Shown here piece by piece: positions 1 through 7,342 of a stretch of DNA of 64,000 bases. Source of the stretch: Marinobacterium marinum (lineage in GTDB: Bacteria; Pseudomonadota; Gammaproteobacteria; Pseudomonadales; Balneatricaceae); contig NZ_JACEMT010000029.1 of NCBI RefSeq assembly GCF_013868415.1, positions 19,981 through 83,980 on the forward strand, given 5' to 3'. The notes beneath the pieces were generated by a model that was given only the letters and a program-made list of their open reading frames with translations, searched no databases and was not told where the DNA came from. Numbering within the stretch: position 1 is the stretch's first letter; every line of letters begins with the position of its first letter. Both the position numbers and the translations under genes were made by a program.

Positions 1-1
1 A

Positions 2-532
2 GAAAACGCAAGATGCCTTCGTTCTTATATAAATGGTGATATTGATAAAAGAACCATGCTTAATGAAATTAGTCATTCAGCAGTTACTTCAACGTCAATG
101 TTTTGGTATGGAAGCTTGGGGCAAGCAGCAATACCTATCCCAGCTGTTGGCTTCCTTTTGGGATCTGCCGCAGGTTTTTTTATTGGGAACTCTCTTCACC
201 AGTCTGGACATATCGCATTAGGTGAAACTGCGTCTGTAAGGGAAGCAAAAAAACGCCGGAAGGAAATAGAAGACCTGTGTGAAGAACTTAAGTCAGAAAT
301 TAAAAAAAATAGAGAGAATTTAGAGAATTACCTTGAATTACATTTTTCTGAACGTGTGAAAGAGTTCAAAGACAATTTTAATAAAATTGATTCCTCTATA
401 ATTTCGAAAAATAATGATGATTTCATTTCTGCACTGGAAGTTATTAATAGCCATTTTGATAAGGCGCTAGATTTTAAAAGTTTTGATGATTTTGATGCAA
501 TGATGGAATCTGAAGATGCATTCCAATTCTGA
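2..532 (+). CDS. Partial gene: glycine-rich membrane-type protein, 5' end outside window
   Basis: The reading frame is open from the first complete codon in the window, so the start lies further left; the Met at 56 is internal or an alternative start. After that Met there is a Gly/Ala/Phe-rich hydrophobic stretch (about residues 23-47, including PAVGFLLGSAAGFFIG) that resembles a glycine-zipper membrane hairpin. A long, highly charged helical segment follows (REAKKRRKEIEDLCEELKSE) that could form a coiled coil, then an acidic, aromatic C-terminus. I do not recognise the family. The DNA is AT-rich like the next gene and unlike the GC-richer radC side. The stop overlaps the start of the YkgJ-like gene by 17 bases, so the two are probably co-transcribed. 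Confidence 0.6.
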   Translation, partial: ENARCLRSYINGDIDKRTMLNEISHSAVTSTSMFWYGSLGQAAIPIPAVGFLLGSAAGFFIGNSLHQSGHIALGETASVREAKKRRKEIEDLCEELKSEIKKNRENLENYLELHFSERVKEFKDNFNKIDSSIISKNNDDFISALEVINSHFDKALDFKSFDDFDAMMESEDAFQF

Positions 533-800
533 TAGCGCTTTTCCTTGTGATAGATGTGGTATTTGTTGTCAAAATGTTGGTTTGGCTGAAGAGGTAAAAT
601 TTCTTGATCGAGGAGATGGAGTATGTAAATATTATGATTCTTCTTCTCATTCATGTTCTATATATGAAAGCCGACCTGAAATATGCCGAGTAGATGTACA
701 ATATGAAAAATATTATATAAACATATTGTCTTGGGATGAATTTGTCAAAAAAAATTTAGATATTTGTGAAAAATTAAAGTCTAATATATCTACCTTTTAG
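516..800 (+). CDS. YkgJ-type cysteine-cluster (zinc/iron-chelating) small protein
   Basis: A 94-residue protein with the cysteine pattern of the YkgJ / CxxCxxCC family (PF03692). CDRCGICC lies near the N-terminus, followed by CKYYDSSSHSC and the conserved block YESRPEICR. These cysteines are thought to bind a metal ion; the biochemical role of the family is not established. The ATG at 516 lies inside the end of the preceding gene, which suggests translational coupling. Base composition is strongly AT-rich. Family assignment is fairly safe, function is not. Confidence 0.75.
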   Translation: MHSNSDSAFPCDRCGICCQNVGLAEEVKFLDRGDGVCKYYDSSSHSCSIYESRPEICRVDVQYEKYYINILSWDEFVKKNLDICEKLKSNISTF

Positions 801-851
801 TTTATATGATTTTTTTTACGTTTATATCTAAAGCTATGTTTATAAACTATC

Positions 852-889
852 CGTCGTAATATCAAGTTCATACACTTGCTATTACGACA
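852..889. terminator. Inverted repeat between convergent genes (possible bidirectional terminator)
   Basis: CGTCGTAATATCAAG at 852-866 is mirrored by CTTGCTATTACGACA at 875-889 with one mismatch and an 8-base loop. It lies between the ends of the YkgJ-like gene and radC, as expected of a shared terminator. No strong T-run follows on either side, so the call is tentative. Confidence 0.45.
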
Positions 890-900
890 GATAATAGCAA

Positions 901-1395
901 TTAAAGAAGCCCATCCTCCGCAAATGAAGCGGTCCCCTCAAACCCCACAATTACATGGTCCAGCAGCCGTATCTCAACGGTATTGAGTGCCTGCTGTAGT
1001 CGATCAGTAATCTGCCGGTCCGCGCTGCTCGGTTCAGGATCACCGGAGGGGTGGTTATGCACCAAGACGACCGCAGCCGCATTCTGTGCCAGGGCAGCTT
1101 TTACCACTTCACGCGGATAGACGCTGGCGGTGTTGATTGTGCCCTGGAACAGCTCCACGAACTCGATGATCCGGTGTCGGTTGTCCAGCAATACCATTCC
1201 GAACACTTCACGTTCATAGTCCATCAGCAGGGTTTGCAGCGCATTGAACACGGCATCGGGGTTTTCCATTGAGCGGCCACGCTTCAGGCGTCGACGTGCC
1301 AGCATCTTGGCCAGGCGCATCAGCTCGGTATCGGTAACCGCTTCGGGGACGACATAGGTGCCGGGCAACTCCCCGGCGATCAGTTGTATTGCCAT
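901..1395 (-). CDS. radC: RadC-family JAB/MPN-domain protein (mobile-element type)
   Basis: A 164-residue protein of the RadC (PF04002) family in the short form common on integrative elements and phage islands. The JAMM-type metal site is intact: HNHPSGDPEPSSAD near residues 113-126, with an upstream acidic residue in the FVELFQGTIN region. The family has a metalloprotease-like fold, but its activity is unproven and the early DNA-repair assignment has been withdrawn. The start is set by a strong AAGGAG site just upstream of ATG 1395. It follows a DUF932 gene on the same strand with a 21-base gap, a pairing seen repeatedly on ICE-like elements. Confidence 0.9.
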   Translation of the reverse strand: MAIQLIAGELPGTYVVPEAVTDTELMRLAKMLARRRLKRGRSMENPDAVFNALQTLLMDYEREVFGMVLLDNRHRIIEFVELFQGTINTASVYPREVVKAALAQNAAAVVLVHNHPSGDPEPSSADRQITDRLQQALNTVEIRLLDHVIVGFEGTASFAEDGLL

Positions 1396-1416
1396 GAGTA
1401 TGATCTCCTTGAATGG

Positions 1417-2226
1417 TTAAGCGGCGCGGGACTGGCCTTTCAGGTGAGCGAAGTGTTCGGTCAACTGCCACAACGCTCGGTTGAGTCGGACATCTTCTGT
1501 GACGGACCGAATGGCACGGGTGCTGGTATGGCGCCCATTGCGGGAACGGCCTGCCAGGCCGCCTTTGAGCAGGTTTTCCTGGGCGCGATTGAATACGCGC
1601 CACAGATTTTGGTCCCGGTCTTCTGAGCGACGGGCCTGCAGTAAGGCATCGGGTTGAATGGGACTGACTTCACGCCAGTCTTCGCCGTAACGCAGCGTCA
1701 GGGCGGACTGAGCGAACAGCCGTGATTCTTCGGGGCTGAGACGCATGGACTGGAATTGCTCGACGGTACCAGCCAGGTTGGGTACTTCATCGATCAGGGC
1801 GATTGAGCCATCCAGTATTTGGTCCACCACCTGCTTACCGTGCCGTACGCGGATACCGCCCATATCTCCTACGGGGGTGACCATGCCGTTACTGCAGATC
1901 AGGCGGAAAAGCCCCAGGTCCAGTTGATAAGCGGCGGTACGGTCGTGGCTGTTGGTCAGCACTAACTCCGCAATGCTGTCGCCCACGGTGATCTGACGAT
2001 CCGGGTCTTGGCGAAAACGCACCATGTGCCTTGTGGTATCGCGGCGTTCAGGGTCGCGTACACGGGTTTGCTGTGCCCTGACCGGGTACCAGCCTTCAGC
2101 CTGCAGGGCGTCAACGACTTCTATGGTCGGTACGAAGCCATAATGGTCAGATACTGACAGATCAGGTGCCTGTGCGAAGATGGCGGGTGCCTGACGGTAA
2201 AGTTGTTCACGGGATAAGGTACTCAT
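1417..2226 (-). CDS. DUF932 phage/plasmid-like protein
   Basis: A 269-residue protein of the DUF932 family (PF06067, phage/plasmid-related). Recognisable blocks are LVLTNSHDRTAAYQ, LFRLICSNGM and the IRVRHG segment in the middle. The frame could be extended upstream, but the ATG at 2226 has a perfect AAGGAGG Shine-Dalgarno five to six bases away and starts MSTLSREQLY, so I choose it. The molecular function is unknown; genes of this family sit next to radC, recombination-directionality and YqaJ genes on integrative elements, as here. Confidence 0.85.
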   Translation of the reverse strand: MSTLSREQLYRQAPAIFAQAPDLSVSDHYGFVPTIEVVDALQAEGWYPVRAQQTRVRDPERRDTTRHMVRFRQDPDRQITVGDSIAELVLTNSHDRTAAYQLDLGLFRLICSNGMVTPVGDMGGIRVRHGKQVVDQILDGSIALIDEVPNLAGTVEQFQSMRLSPEESRLFAQSALTLRYGEDWREVSPIQPDALLQARRSEDRDQNLWRVFNRAQENLLKGGLAGRSRNGRHTSTRAIRSVTEDVRLNRALWQLTEHFAHLKGQSRAA

Positions 2227-2316
2227 GATTAAGCCTCCTTGCCTGCACGGAACCACGCCCCGCAGGGGTGTGGTCCCGGCAGGGTATATGGGTGTCATCG
2301 AGGGATTCAGGGGGTG

Positions 2317-3321
2317 TTAGTATCGAGAACCAGCTTCAGTGTCAGCGTGTGGTTCGTTGGGTTGTGTGGGTGTTTCAGGTGGTGCGTTATCACGGTCGAG
2401 TTGGGCAGATCGAATGCGGCGCGACTTGGCCGCCAGCTTTTGCGTCAGCCGGACAGGATCAACCCCATTGCGAGGCATACCAGGATCGGCTGGGTGAGAT
2501 TCATTCGGTGTGGTCTCTTGGCCCTGTGGATAAAACTCCTCCACGATAGCGGCTGCATCCTCCTCCTGTTCTTCAAAGTCACCATTGGCAAAGCCCATGC
2601 GAGCGGCCTGATCCAATGTCTGTTGATCAAACCCGACTTCGTGCCGGTCCATTGCCATCTGTTGCGCGTTGGCCAGCGTTGCTTCCAGGTCCATGCCGTC
2701 ACGCAGGGTGATATCCACGTAGTAGATCGGTGTGCCATGGCTCTGGCGGGTGGACTTTCCGCGCAAGCGTAACTCCAGTGGCAGGCACGACAGCTTGTTG
2801 CCGGATACCGCTTTGAAATACTGCAGCCGCGCAGCCAAGGTCCGAATCGAATTGAAGCCGGTGGTACGGAAGATGAAGGTACCCAACGGATCATCGTCCC
2901 CCACAATCACATTCAGCCGAGCATAGGGCTTACAGCGCCCACCCTGTGACAGCTCGCAGCCATCAGGGCTGGGGCACGGTAGAGTCTGCATCCCTTCACG
3001 GGTACGGCGACGGCACTGCTCACCATCCCCGACACAAAGCGGTCGGGCCGTACTGCGATCAAACAGTGAGTACTCCGCTCGCAGATTGAGTTCGGGCTCA
3101 TTGAACAGCAGCCGAATCGGAATACGCCTCAACTTACCACTTTGGGCTTCACGTAGGGACTCATCCAGCGGGTGGGCCAACCAGCCATCACGTGTCTGGA
3201 TCTGAGACGTTAGCGTGAACTGATCATCCTTCTGTGGCAGGCGTTTACCGTCCTTTTCGATCACCTTGCCAATGGCGATACGCCCCAGGATCGGCGGGGT
3301 AATAGCAAGACCTTTCAACAT
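2317..3321 (-). CDS. Metal-binding / recombination-directionality-factor-like ICE protein
   Basis: A 334-residue protein starting MLKGLAITPPILGR from ATG 3321, which has GGAGG five bases upstream. The N-terminal half carries the pattern of ICE proteins annotated as 'hydrolase or metal-binding protein' or Gp3-like directionality factors: LTSQIQTRDGWLAHP, then a cluster of five cysteines (LCVGDGEQC, LPCPSPDGCELSQGGRC) that could bind zinc. The C-terminal third is Gln/Glu/Pro-rich and probably disordered. It belongs to the minus-strand group radC-DUF932-this gene-yqaJ remnant. The exact function is inference from context; a role in excision control or DNA processing is plausible but not shown. 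Confidence 0.65.
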   Translation of the reverse strand: MLKGLAITPPILGRIAIGKVIEKDGKRLPQKDDQFTLTSQIQTRDGWLAHPLDESLREAQSGKLRRIPIRLLFNEPELNLRAEYSLFDRSTARPLCVGDGEQCRRRTREGMQTLPCPSPDGCELSQGGRCKPYARLNVIVGDDDPLGTFIFRTTGFNSIRTLAARLQYFKAVSGNKLSCLPLELRLRGKSTRQSHGTPIYYVDITLRDGMDLEATLANAQQMAMDRHEVGFDQQTLDQAARMGFANGDFEEQEEDAAAIVEEFYPQGQETTPNESHPADPGMPRNGVDPVRLTQKLAAKSRRIRSAQLDRDNAPPETPTQPNEPHADTEAGSRY

Positions 3322-3343
3322 GAAAACCTCCAGGCATAGCAAC

Positions 3344-3374
3344 CCCTATCCCAGCCACCGGGGCTGGGATAGGG
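3344..3374. terminator. Perfect 13-bp hairpin upstream of the metal-binding gene
   Basis: CCCTATCCCAGCC (3344-3356) pairs perfectly with 3362-3374 around a five-base loop. It lies between the yqaJ remnant and the next minus-strand gene. A T-run is absent, so it may be an attenuator, mRNA-stabilising stem or protein-binding site rather than a simple terminator. Confidence 0.5.
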
Positions 3375-3415
3375 TATATGCAGATAGTTGTGATACATGG
3401 AATAGCGGTGATGGA

Positions 3416-3670
3416 TTAAGAAACGGTACTAAGGCGTCCGGTTTTCTCCATCTATCGTTCAAGCTGAGATTTGTACGGATTGAGCCCGGCGGAAGCAGCG
3501 GCATTAGAACTGCCAATATCGCTCTGGCGTATCTGCAGCCAGGTTTGATGGTCCACTTGACGTGTATCATCCAGGGTATGACCCTGAGAATAGCGGCATT
3601 GATGGTGTAACGTTGAGGGCAGGGTTTCACCCCCACAATTCTGGATATCCAACAGAGTGGTATGATTCAA
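3416..3670 (-). pseudogene. YqaJ-type exonuclease remnant, premature stop and C-terminal loss
   Basis: On the minus strand the translation contains HQTWLQIRQSDIGSSNAAA followed by GLNPYKSQLER. This is the start of the YqaJ/lambda-exonuclease fold (W..R..xIGxSdaaA.xGLnPYKs.lel). The frame then hits TAG at 3454-3452 and continues in frame as MEKTGRLSTVS before a TAA. Family members normally have Trp at the TAG position, so a single TGG-to-TAG change would explain it. The nuclease core, which would need another 200 or more residues, is missing and replaced by the hairpin and the next gene. The apparent start is a TTG overlapping the stop of the upstream Zn-ribbon gene. It is a decayed relic, not a working recombinase. 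Confidence 0.7.
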
Positions 3671-3996
3671 TCATCCGCTCTGAAGGTATGACCGCAACTC
3701 AAGCACTCGATGTTATCGAGCACTTCTCGGTCAAGATGGTCACCAATACGGCCGCCAGTGACACCACCTGCGGCGCCGCCGATCAAGCCACCTAGCAAGG
3801 CCCCAGCCAGGGTGCCTAGTGCCACACCAGGAGGGCCTGCCAAAAGTCCAACGGTAGCGCCAGCACGCGCTCCTGTCAGCGCACCTGCAGCACCACTGGC
3901 TGAACCTGCTGCAGTACCCACCAGAGTACCGGCAGTACGACCAATAGAACGGGGAATCAACTGCTGTGATTGGCAGCAAGGACATTGAAGAGACAT
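3667..3996 (-). CDS. Zn-ribbon plus glycine-zipper small protein
   Basis: A 109-residue protein. An N-terminal CPCC and a C-terminal CLSCGH can form one split zinc ribbon. Between them lie about 70 residues made almost only of Gly, Ala, Leu, Val and Thr (for example GTLVGTAAGSASGAAG and GALLGGLIGGAAGG), a glycine-zipper pattern typical of membrane-associated hairpins. The ATG at 3996 has AAGGAG seven bases upstream. The stop overlaps the start of the YqaJ remnant, so the two were once one transcription unit. The function is unknown; similar small proteins accompany ICE recombination genes. Confidence 0.7.
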   Translation of the reverse strand: MSLQCPCCQSQQLIPRSIGRTAGTLVGTAAGSASGAAGALTGARAGATVGLLAGPPGVALGTLAGALLGGLIGGAAGGVTGGRIGDHLDREVLDNIECLSCGHTFRADD

Positions 3997-4087
3997 GGGA
4001 ATAACTCCTTGAACAAGTAAATGAAAAGACACACCGTGCCTGTCCAAGGAGGTGATATATAGGTGAAAATTACGTGATTGCTACCAG

Positions 4088-5308
4088 CTAGGTACGCGTT
4101 TCCCGAAAGCCGTCTTTATCTACCAGTGAAGTATGCTTGTGACGGTGTTGTTTGCGTCCCATGCTTCTGAAGGTTTTACCCTGAGATTCGATTTTGATGA
4201 ATTGGTCATAAAGTACCCATCTATCCAGTAGAGATTTAACTCGGCATGGAGATTTTCTTTTCGGCTCCCGCCACCAGATTTGATTCTTTTGTGAAAGAAA
4301 TCCGATATATCCAGAGTGGACTTTAATGCTAATCCAGTTTTGTTTAATAAATGTTAAAACCTCATCTACTTCAAATTTTTTTTTGCTTCCCGGAAACACA
4401 AGTAGCCAACGAACAATTAACCCACCTTTGGGTGTGTAATGAATAAACCAGATGTAGTCTATGCATTCTTTAAATCGTAGTGTAAATTTTTTTACAAGTA
4501 ACTGGAAATTTTCTTTAGTTATCTCAATATCGCTATCTGGTATGCCCTGTTGGTAGGGCCACATACCTCTAAATGTGTAGCATAGAGGAATGGGTAGAAA
4601 TATTAATCCTTCTTTGGGAGCATTTTTCCAAGTGTTCTCATAAAATTTATTTGCTGAGACATGGTTCTGCCGATGCCGTTTTTGATTACGATGGATAGCC
4701 GTTTTCCAAGTTTCATTTTCTAATGAATCACTACGTGCCTGGATAGCTCTGAGACGAGCATCTTGTATTGGTTCAGATGACTGATTTTTTATTAACCTTT
4801 TTAGATTATCTAGGTATTTGGCAATATAGTTCTCCAGTTTAGCTCTCTCTTCAGAAGGGGCGGTGTATCGGAAATCACGTAGATTTTCATTGAATTGTTT
4901 TAAAGCGTAACCCATCCATATAAACAGTTCTAGATACGGGTGTAAACGAATCGAAGGCTTTAAGCTTCTTTCGCGATGTTCAGGAGGAAGGAGGTCATCA
5001 GTAGTGGCTACTAACCCAGCTGAAAGGAATTTAACCATATTGGTAATCGATACGAGTGCGGGGTGGATTTTATGGCGTCCATTTTTACTTTCAATAAATA
5101 CTGCTAAATCAGGGTGGTTCAGTAAATATTTTACGGCTTTATCTGCTTCATTTAATTTATCGAATATGAAGAATTCAAATAAACTTTCATGGCTCCATTG
5201 AATCCGAAATTCGTTTTCTAATTCAGATGCTTGAGCCTGTTTAAACTTGGGTGCATCCGTGGCAAGAAGAGGCTTAAAAGGAGGAGAGCGCTTAAGTTTT
5301 TTGTCCAT
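4088..5308 (-). CDS. Unrecognised 406-residue AT-rich gene
   Basis: A long basic protein (MDKKLKRSPPFKPLLATD...) with no domain I can name. The N-terminal half is helical and charged. The C-terminal third has alternating beta-like stretches rich in Trp, Tyr and Phe (YIWFIHYTPKGGLIVRW, IWWREPKRKSPCRVK) and ends in a basic Arg/His/Lys tail. Length, basic charge and position beside AlpA and a YagK-like gene would suit a nucleic-acid-binding or replication-associated protein, but that is inference. Codon use is far more AT-rich than in radC or BREX. An AAGG lies about nine bases before ATG 5308. Confidence 0.6.
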   Translation of the reverse strand: MDKKLKRSPPFKPLLATDAPKFKQAQASELENEFRIQWSHESLFEFFIFDKLNEADKAVKYLLNHPDLAVFIESKNGRHKIHPALVSITNMVKFLSAGLVATTDDLLPPEHRERSLKPSIRLHPYLELFIWMGYALKQFNENLRDFRYTAPSEERAKLENYIAKYLDNLKRLIKNQSSEPIQDARLRAIQARSDSLENETWKTAIHRNQKRHRQNHVSANKFYENTWKNAPKEGLIFLPIPLCYTFRGMWPYQQGIPDSDIEITKENFQLLVKKFTLRFKECIDYIWFIHYTPKGGLIVRWLLVFPGSKKKFEVDEVLTFIKQNWISIKVHSGYIGFLSQKNQIWWREPKRKSPCRVKSLLDRWVLYDQFIKIESQGKTFRSMGRKQHRHKHTSLVDKDGFRETRT

Positions 5309-5367
5309 TTCATAATACCTTAATAGACTTAAAGGATAGCGTTTCTAACGATATTGGCATAATAATG

Positions 5368-5410
5368 TTGTGATTTAACTCTTTTATATTGTGATTTTAA
5401 CTCTTTTATA
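5368..5410. repeat. Tandem direct repeat of about 21 bp
   Basis: The unit TTGTGATTTAACTCTTTTATA at 5368-5388 is followed immediately by a copy with one extra T at 5389-5410. It lies 60-100 bases upstream of the minus-strand gene that starts at 5308. This suits an operator with two helically phased sites, or a protein-binding repeat of the element. The rest of 5309-5666 shows nothing convincing; a small frame at 5480-5698 lacks a ribosome site and family features. Confidence 0.6.
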
Positions 5411-5666
5411 TCTGTTTTGGTTAAAAAGCAACCTATTTTTGGCTTCTAGCTACTTTTTCCTCCTCTGGCCAGTGATTCAGTGTTGAGTGGGCTGGTGAAG
5501 CTACATGAGCGAATCAGGAGGAGCTGTGAGGCATGTGTACAGCGGCTCATAGATGCAAGTGAAGCTAGTAGTTTTGATAGGTATAGCCTCGTTGCTGAAA
5601 AATTAAAGATCGGTAATTTTCTACTCCCACCCCTATCGCATGAACGAACATACAGGAGTCAGGTTC

Positions 5667-5867
5667 ATGCGAATAATCAAACTTGCCGAAGTGATTAGAG
5701 TTACCGGTCTTTCCCGTTCTAGCATTTACCGTAAAATCAACGAAAAAAGCTTTCCATCCCCAGTGTCCCTCGGGCATAAATCGGTTGGTTGGGTCGAGGA
5801 TGAAGTGCAGCAATGGATTCTTGAGCGTATTGCTTTACGTGATGAAGGAAAAGGGTTCAACGAGTGA
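5667..5867 (+). CDS. AlpA-family transcriptional regulator / excisionase-like protein
   Basis: A 66-residue MerR-like helix-turn-helix protein: MRIIKLAEVIRVTGLSRSSIYRKI followed by FPSPVSLGHKSVGWVEDEVQQWI, the classic AlpA (PF05930) pattern. The family activates integrase genes of P4-like islands or acts as an excisionase. The ATG at 5667 is preferred over an ATG 27 bases upstream because GGAG lies about ten bases before it and the family starts here. A strong terminator follows directly. The integrase it might control is not in the window. Confidence 0.85.
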   Translation: MRIIKLAEVIRVTGLSRSSIYRKINEKSFPSPVSLGHKSVGWVEDEVQQWILERIALRDEGKGFNE

Positions 5868-5869
5868 CA

Positions 5870-5887
5870 GGGGGTTAGCCCCCTTTT
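5870..5887 (+). terminator. Rho-independent terminator of alpA
   Basis: GGGGGTTAGCCCCC (5870-5883) forms a short GC stem directly after the alpA stop and is followed by TTTT. Confidence 0.8.
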
Positions 5888-6015
5888 CTATTCCTGCTAA
5901 TATTATCGATCCATACTTTCCTCGAGTGATGAAATAAAGAGAAATGCCAGTTTTTTTCGGATTCATTCATACTAAATTCAGAAAAATGAATGTTTCGATT
6001 GTCGGTGTATTAATA

Positions 6016-6127
6016 TCTATAACCTATTATCTATACGATAATTCCCTATTTCCTATAGATTAATATAACCAAAAACAAATAGATTATGAAAAATAAAATG
6101 GTATTAATTTTTTCTATATTTATAGAA
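6016..6127. repeat. AT-rich region with five TCTATA/TATAGA repeats (possible origin or operator)
   Basis: The gene-free stretch 5888-6164 is extremely AT-rich. TCTATA occurs at 6016, 6030 and 6113, and its complement TATAGA at 6054 and 6121. The last pair forms a perfect 7-bp inverted repeat with a 2-base spacer (6112-6127) just before the YagK/Gp2-like gene. Repeats in an AT-rich block upstream of a replication-type gene can be an origin or an autoregulatory operator. The copies are short and the base composition favours chance matches. Confidence 0.4.
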
Positions 6128-6164
6128 TATTTTTTGATATCGATATGGTAATAATGGAGGAGTT

Positions 6165-6830
6165 ATGCCTTATAAAAAATTAACTCATAATCCAAATCTA
6201 TCTTTGTTTACTCAGCCAGTATACAGAGGACTTCCTGTGCTAGCATCTCCGGAATATCCCTGTGTATTGGAGTACCTAGAAAGCGCGTGGAAATTGTTGG
6301 CACGTACAAAAAAAGAATATAACCGTATCTATGCAGTACGTATTGAGCTTCTGTACCCAGCGAATATCAAAGCCATTGGCACTGAAGATAACCAAGTGAT
6401 GGAACGCTTCAAAAAAGCGCTTGATAGTCGAGTTCAATGGCGTTCGAAAATGCTGAAGCGTGATGGTAAACGTGTTCACCCCTGTCGAGTGAGAATGATC
6501 TGGGCGCGTGAGCAAGATCGTTCACCTAACCCTCACTATCACCTGGTTTTGCTGCTCAACCGAGATCGATACTTTCGTTTGGGGAGTTATGATCAAGATG
6601 CGGATAACCTCTATGCACTGGTACATGCAGCTTGGTCGTCGGCTATCGATTTGCAAACGGGAGGTGTTGAAGGCTTTATGCATATCCCCAAAAATGCTGA
6701 TTACCACCTATCGAGTAACGATGGATACGCTGCAGAACCTGATCTATTCAAGCGCATCAGCTACCTCTGCAAGGTGAGGACAAAGGTGTATGGTGAACGT
6801 TATCACGGCTTTGGGGTATCCAGGAGCTAA
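6165..6830 (+). CDS. YagK/YfjJ - inovirus Gp2-like replication protein
   Basis: A 221-residue protein of the YagK_YfjJ_C / inovirus Gp2 family (PF11726). Diagnostic blocks are VRMIWAREQDRSPNPHYH followed by LVLLLNRD, where PHYH is an HUH-like metal site, and ISYLCKVRTK near residue 200, which could supply the catalytic Tyr-Lys pair. The family resembles rolling-circle replication initiators and is found on filamentous phages, satellites and cryptic islands. A strong GGAGGAG lies just before the ATG. With AlpA upstream it suggests that this end of the island derives from a phage satellite. Replication activity is inference. Confidence 0.8.
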   Translation: MPYKKLTHNPNLSLFTQPVYRGLPVLASPEYPCVLEYLESAWKLLARTKKEYNRIYAVRIELLYPANIKAIGTEDNQVMERFKKALDSRVQWRSKMLKRDGKRVHPCRVRMIWAREQDRSPNPHYHLVLLLNRDRYFRLGSYDQDADNLYALVHAAWSSAIDLQTGGVEGFMHIPKNADYHLSSNDGYAAEPDLFKRISYLCKVRTKVYGERYHGFGVSRS

Positions 6831-7054
6831 GGGTTGAAAGCCTAGAGGATCCGGCTTGGCAGAAGCCTAGTTACAGGCGACAAAATGTGTCGCTTGACCC
6901 GTCTATGATGCTCTTGTTCAACATTGACTACGGCTGAAGTTAGGGAAATGCTAATTTCGATCTTTCTGTCGGTTCAATGTCACCAGGTTTCTACGTTATA
7001 GCCTGATGCAGGTGAACCCATTAACAATACACAAGGCAAAGAGTAGGTAGCTTC

Positions 7055-7342
7055 ATGGCAGGTAAAAACGGGTTCGAACAGTTACAAAAAACACTGGAGG
7101 AAGTTCAACTGGCTCTAGAAGAGTTGGGAGGGGCTCTGGGTGAAGTCAATTATGACCCTGAAGATCCTGCTAGCATAGAGTCCGCGATTCAAGCTGTGTA
7201 CCAAATGGTTGATGAAAAAACGGAAGCTTACGCATCCAACCAGATTGTTATGTCGTTAGTAGCGGAAACAAAGGAAGGACTTCGTGAGCAAATCATCCAA
7301 CATGCAAGCCAAGCGCGGCTTGAATCTGACGGAGACTCATGA
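7055..7342 (+). CDS. Small acidic helical protein, partner of TIR-like gene
   Basis: A 95-residue acidic protein, helical throughout (FEQLQKTLEEVQLALEELGG, then IESAIQAVYQMVDEKTEAYA), probably a coiled coil. I recognise no family. It starts with an ATG behind a weak GAGTAGG-like site, and its TGA overlaps the ATG of the downstream TIR-like gene by four bases. Translation is therefore coupled and the products probably act together, for example as adaptor or inhibitor of the TIR-like protein. This is inference from arrangement only. Confidence 0.6.
   Translation: MAGKNGFEQLQKTLEEVQLALEELGGALGEVNYDPEDPASIESAIQAVYQMVDEKTEAYASNQIVMSLVAETKEGLREQIIQHASQARLESDGDS

Noticed and set aside
5480..5698. 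72-residue frame before alpA
   Set aside because: No ribosome site, overlaps the alpA start and leader, no recognisable features.
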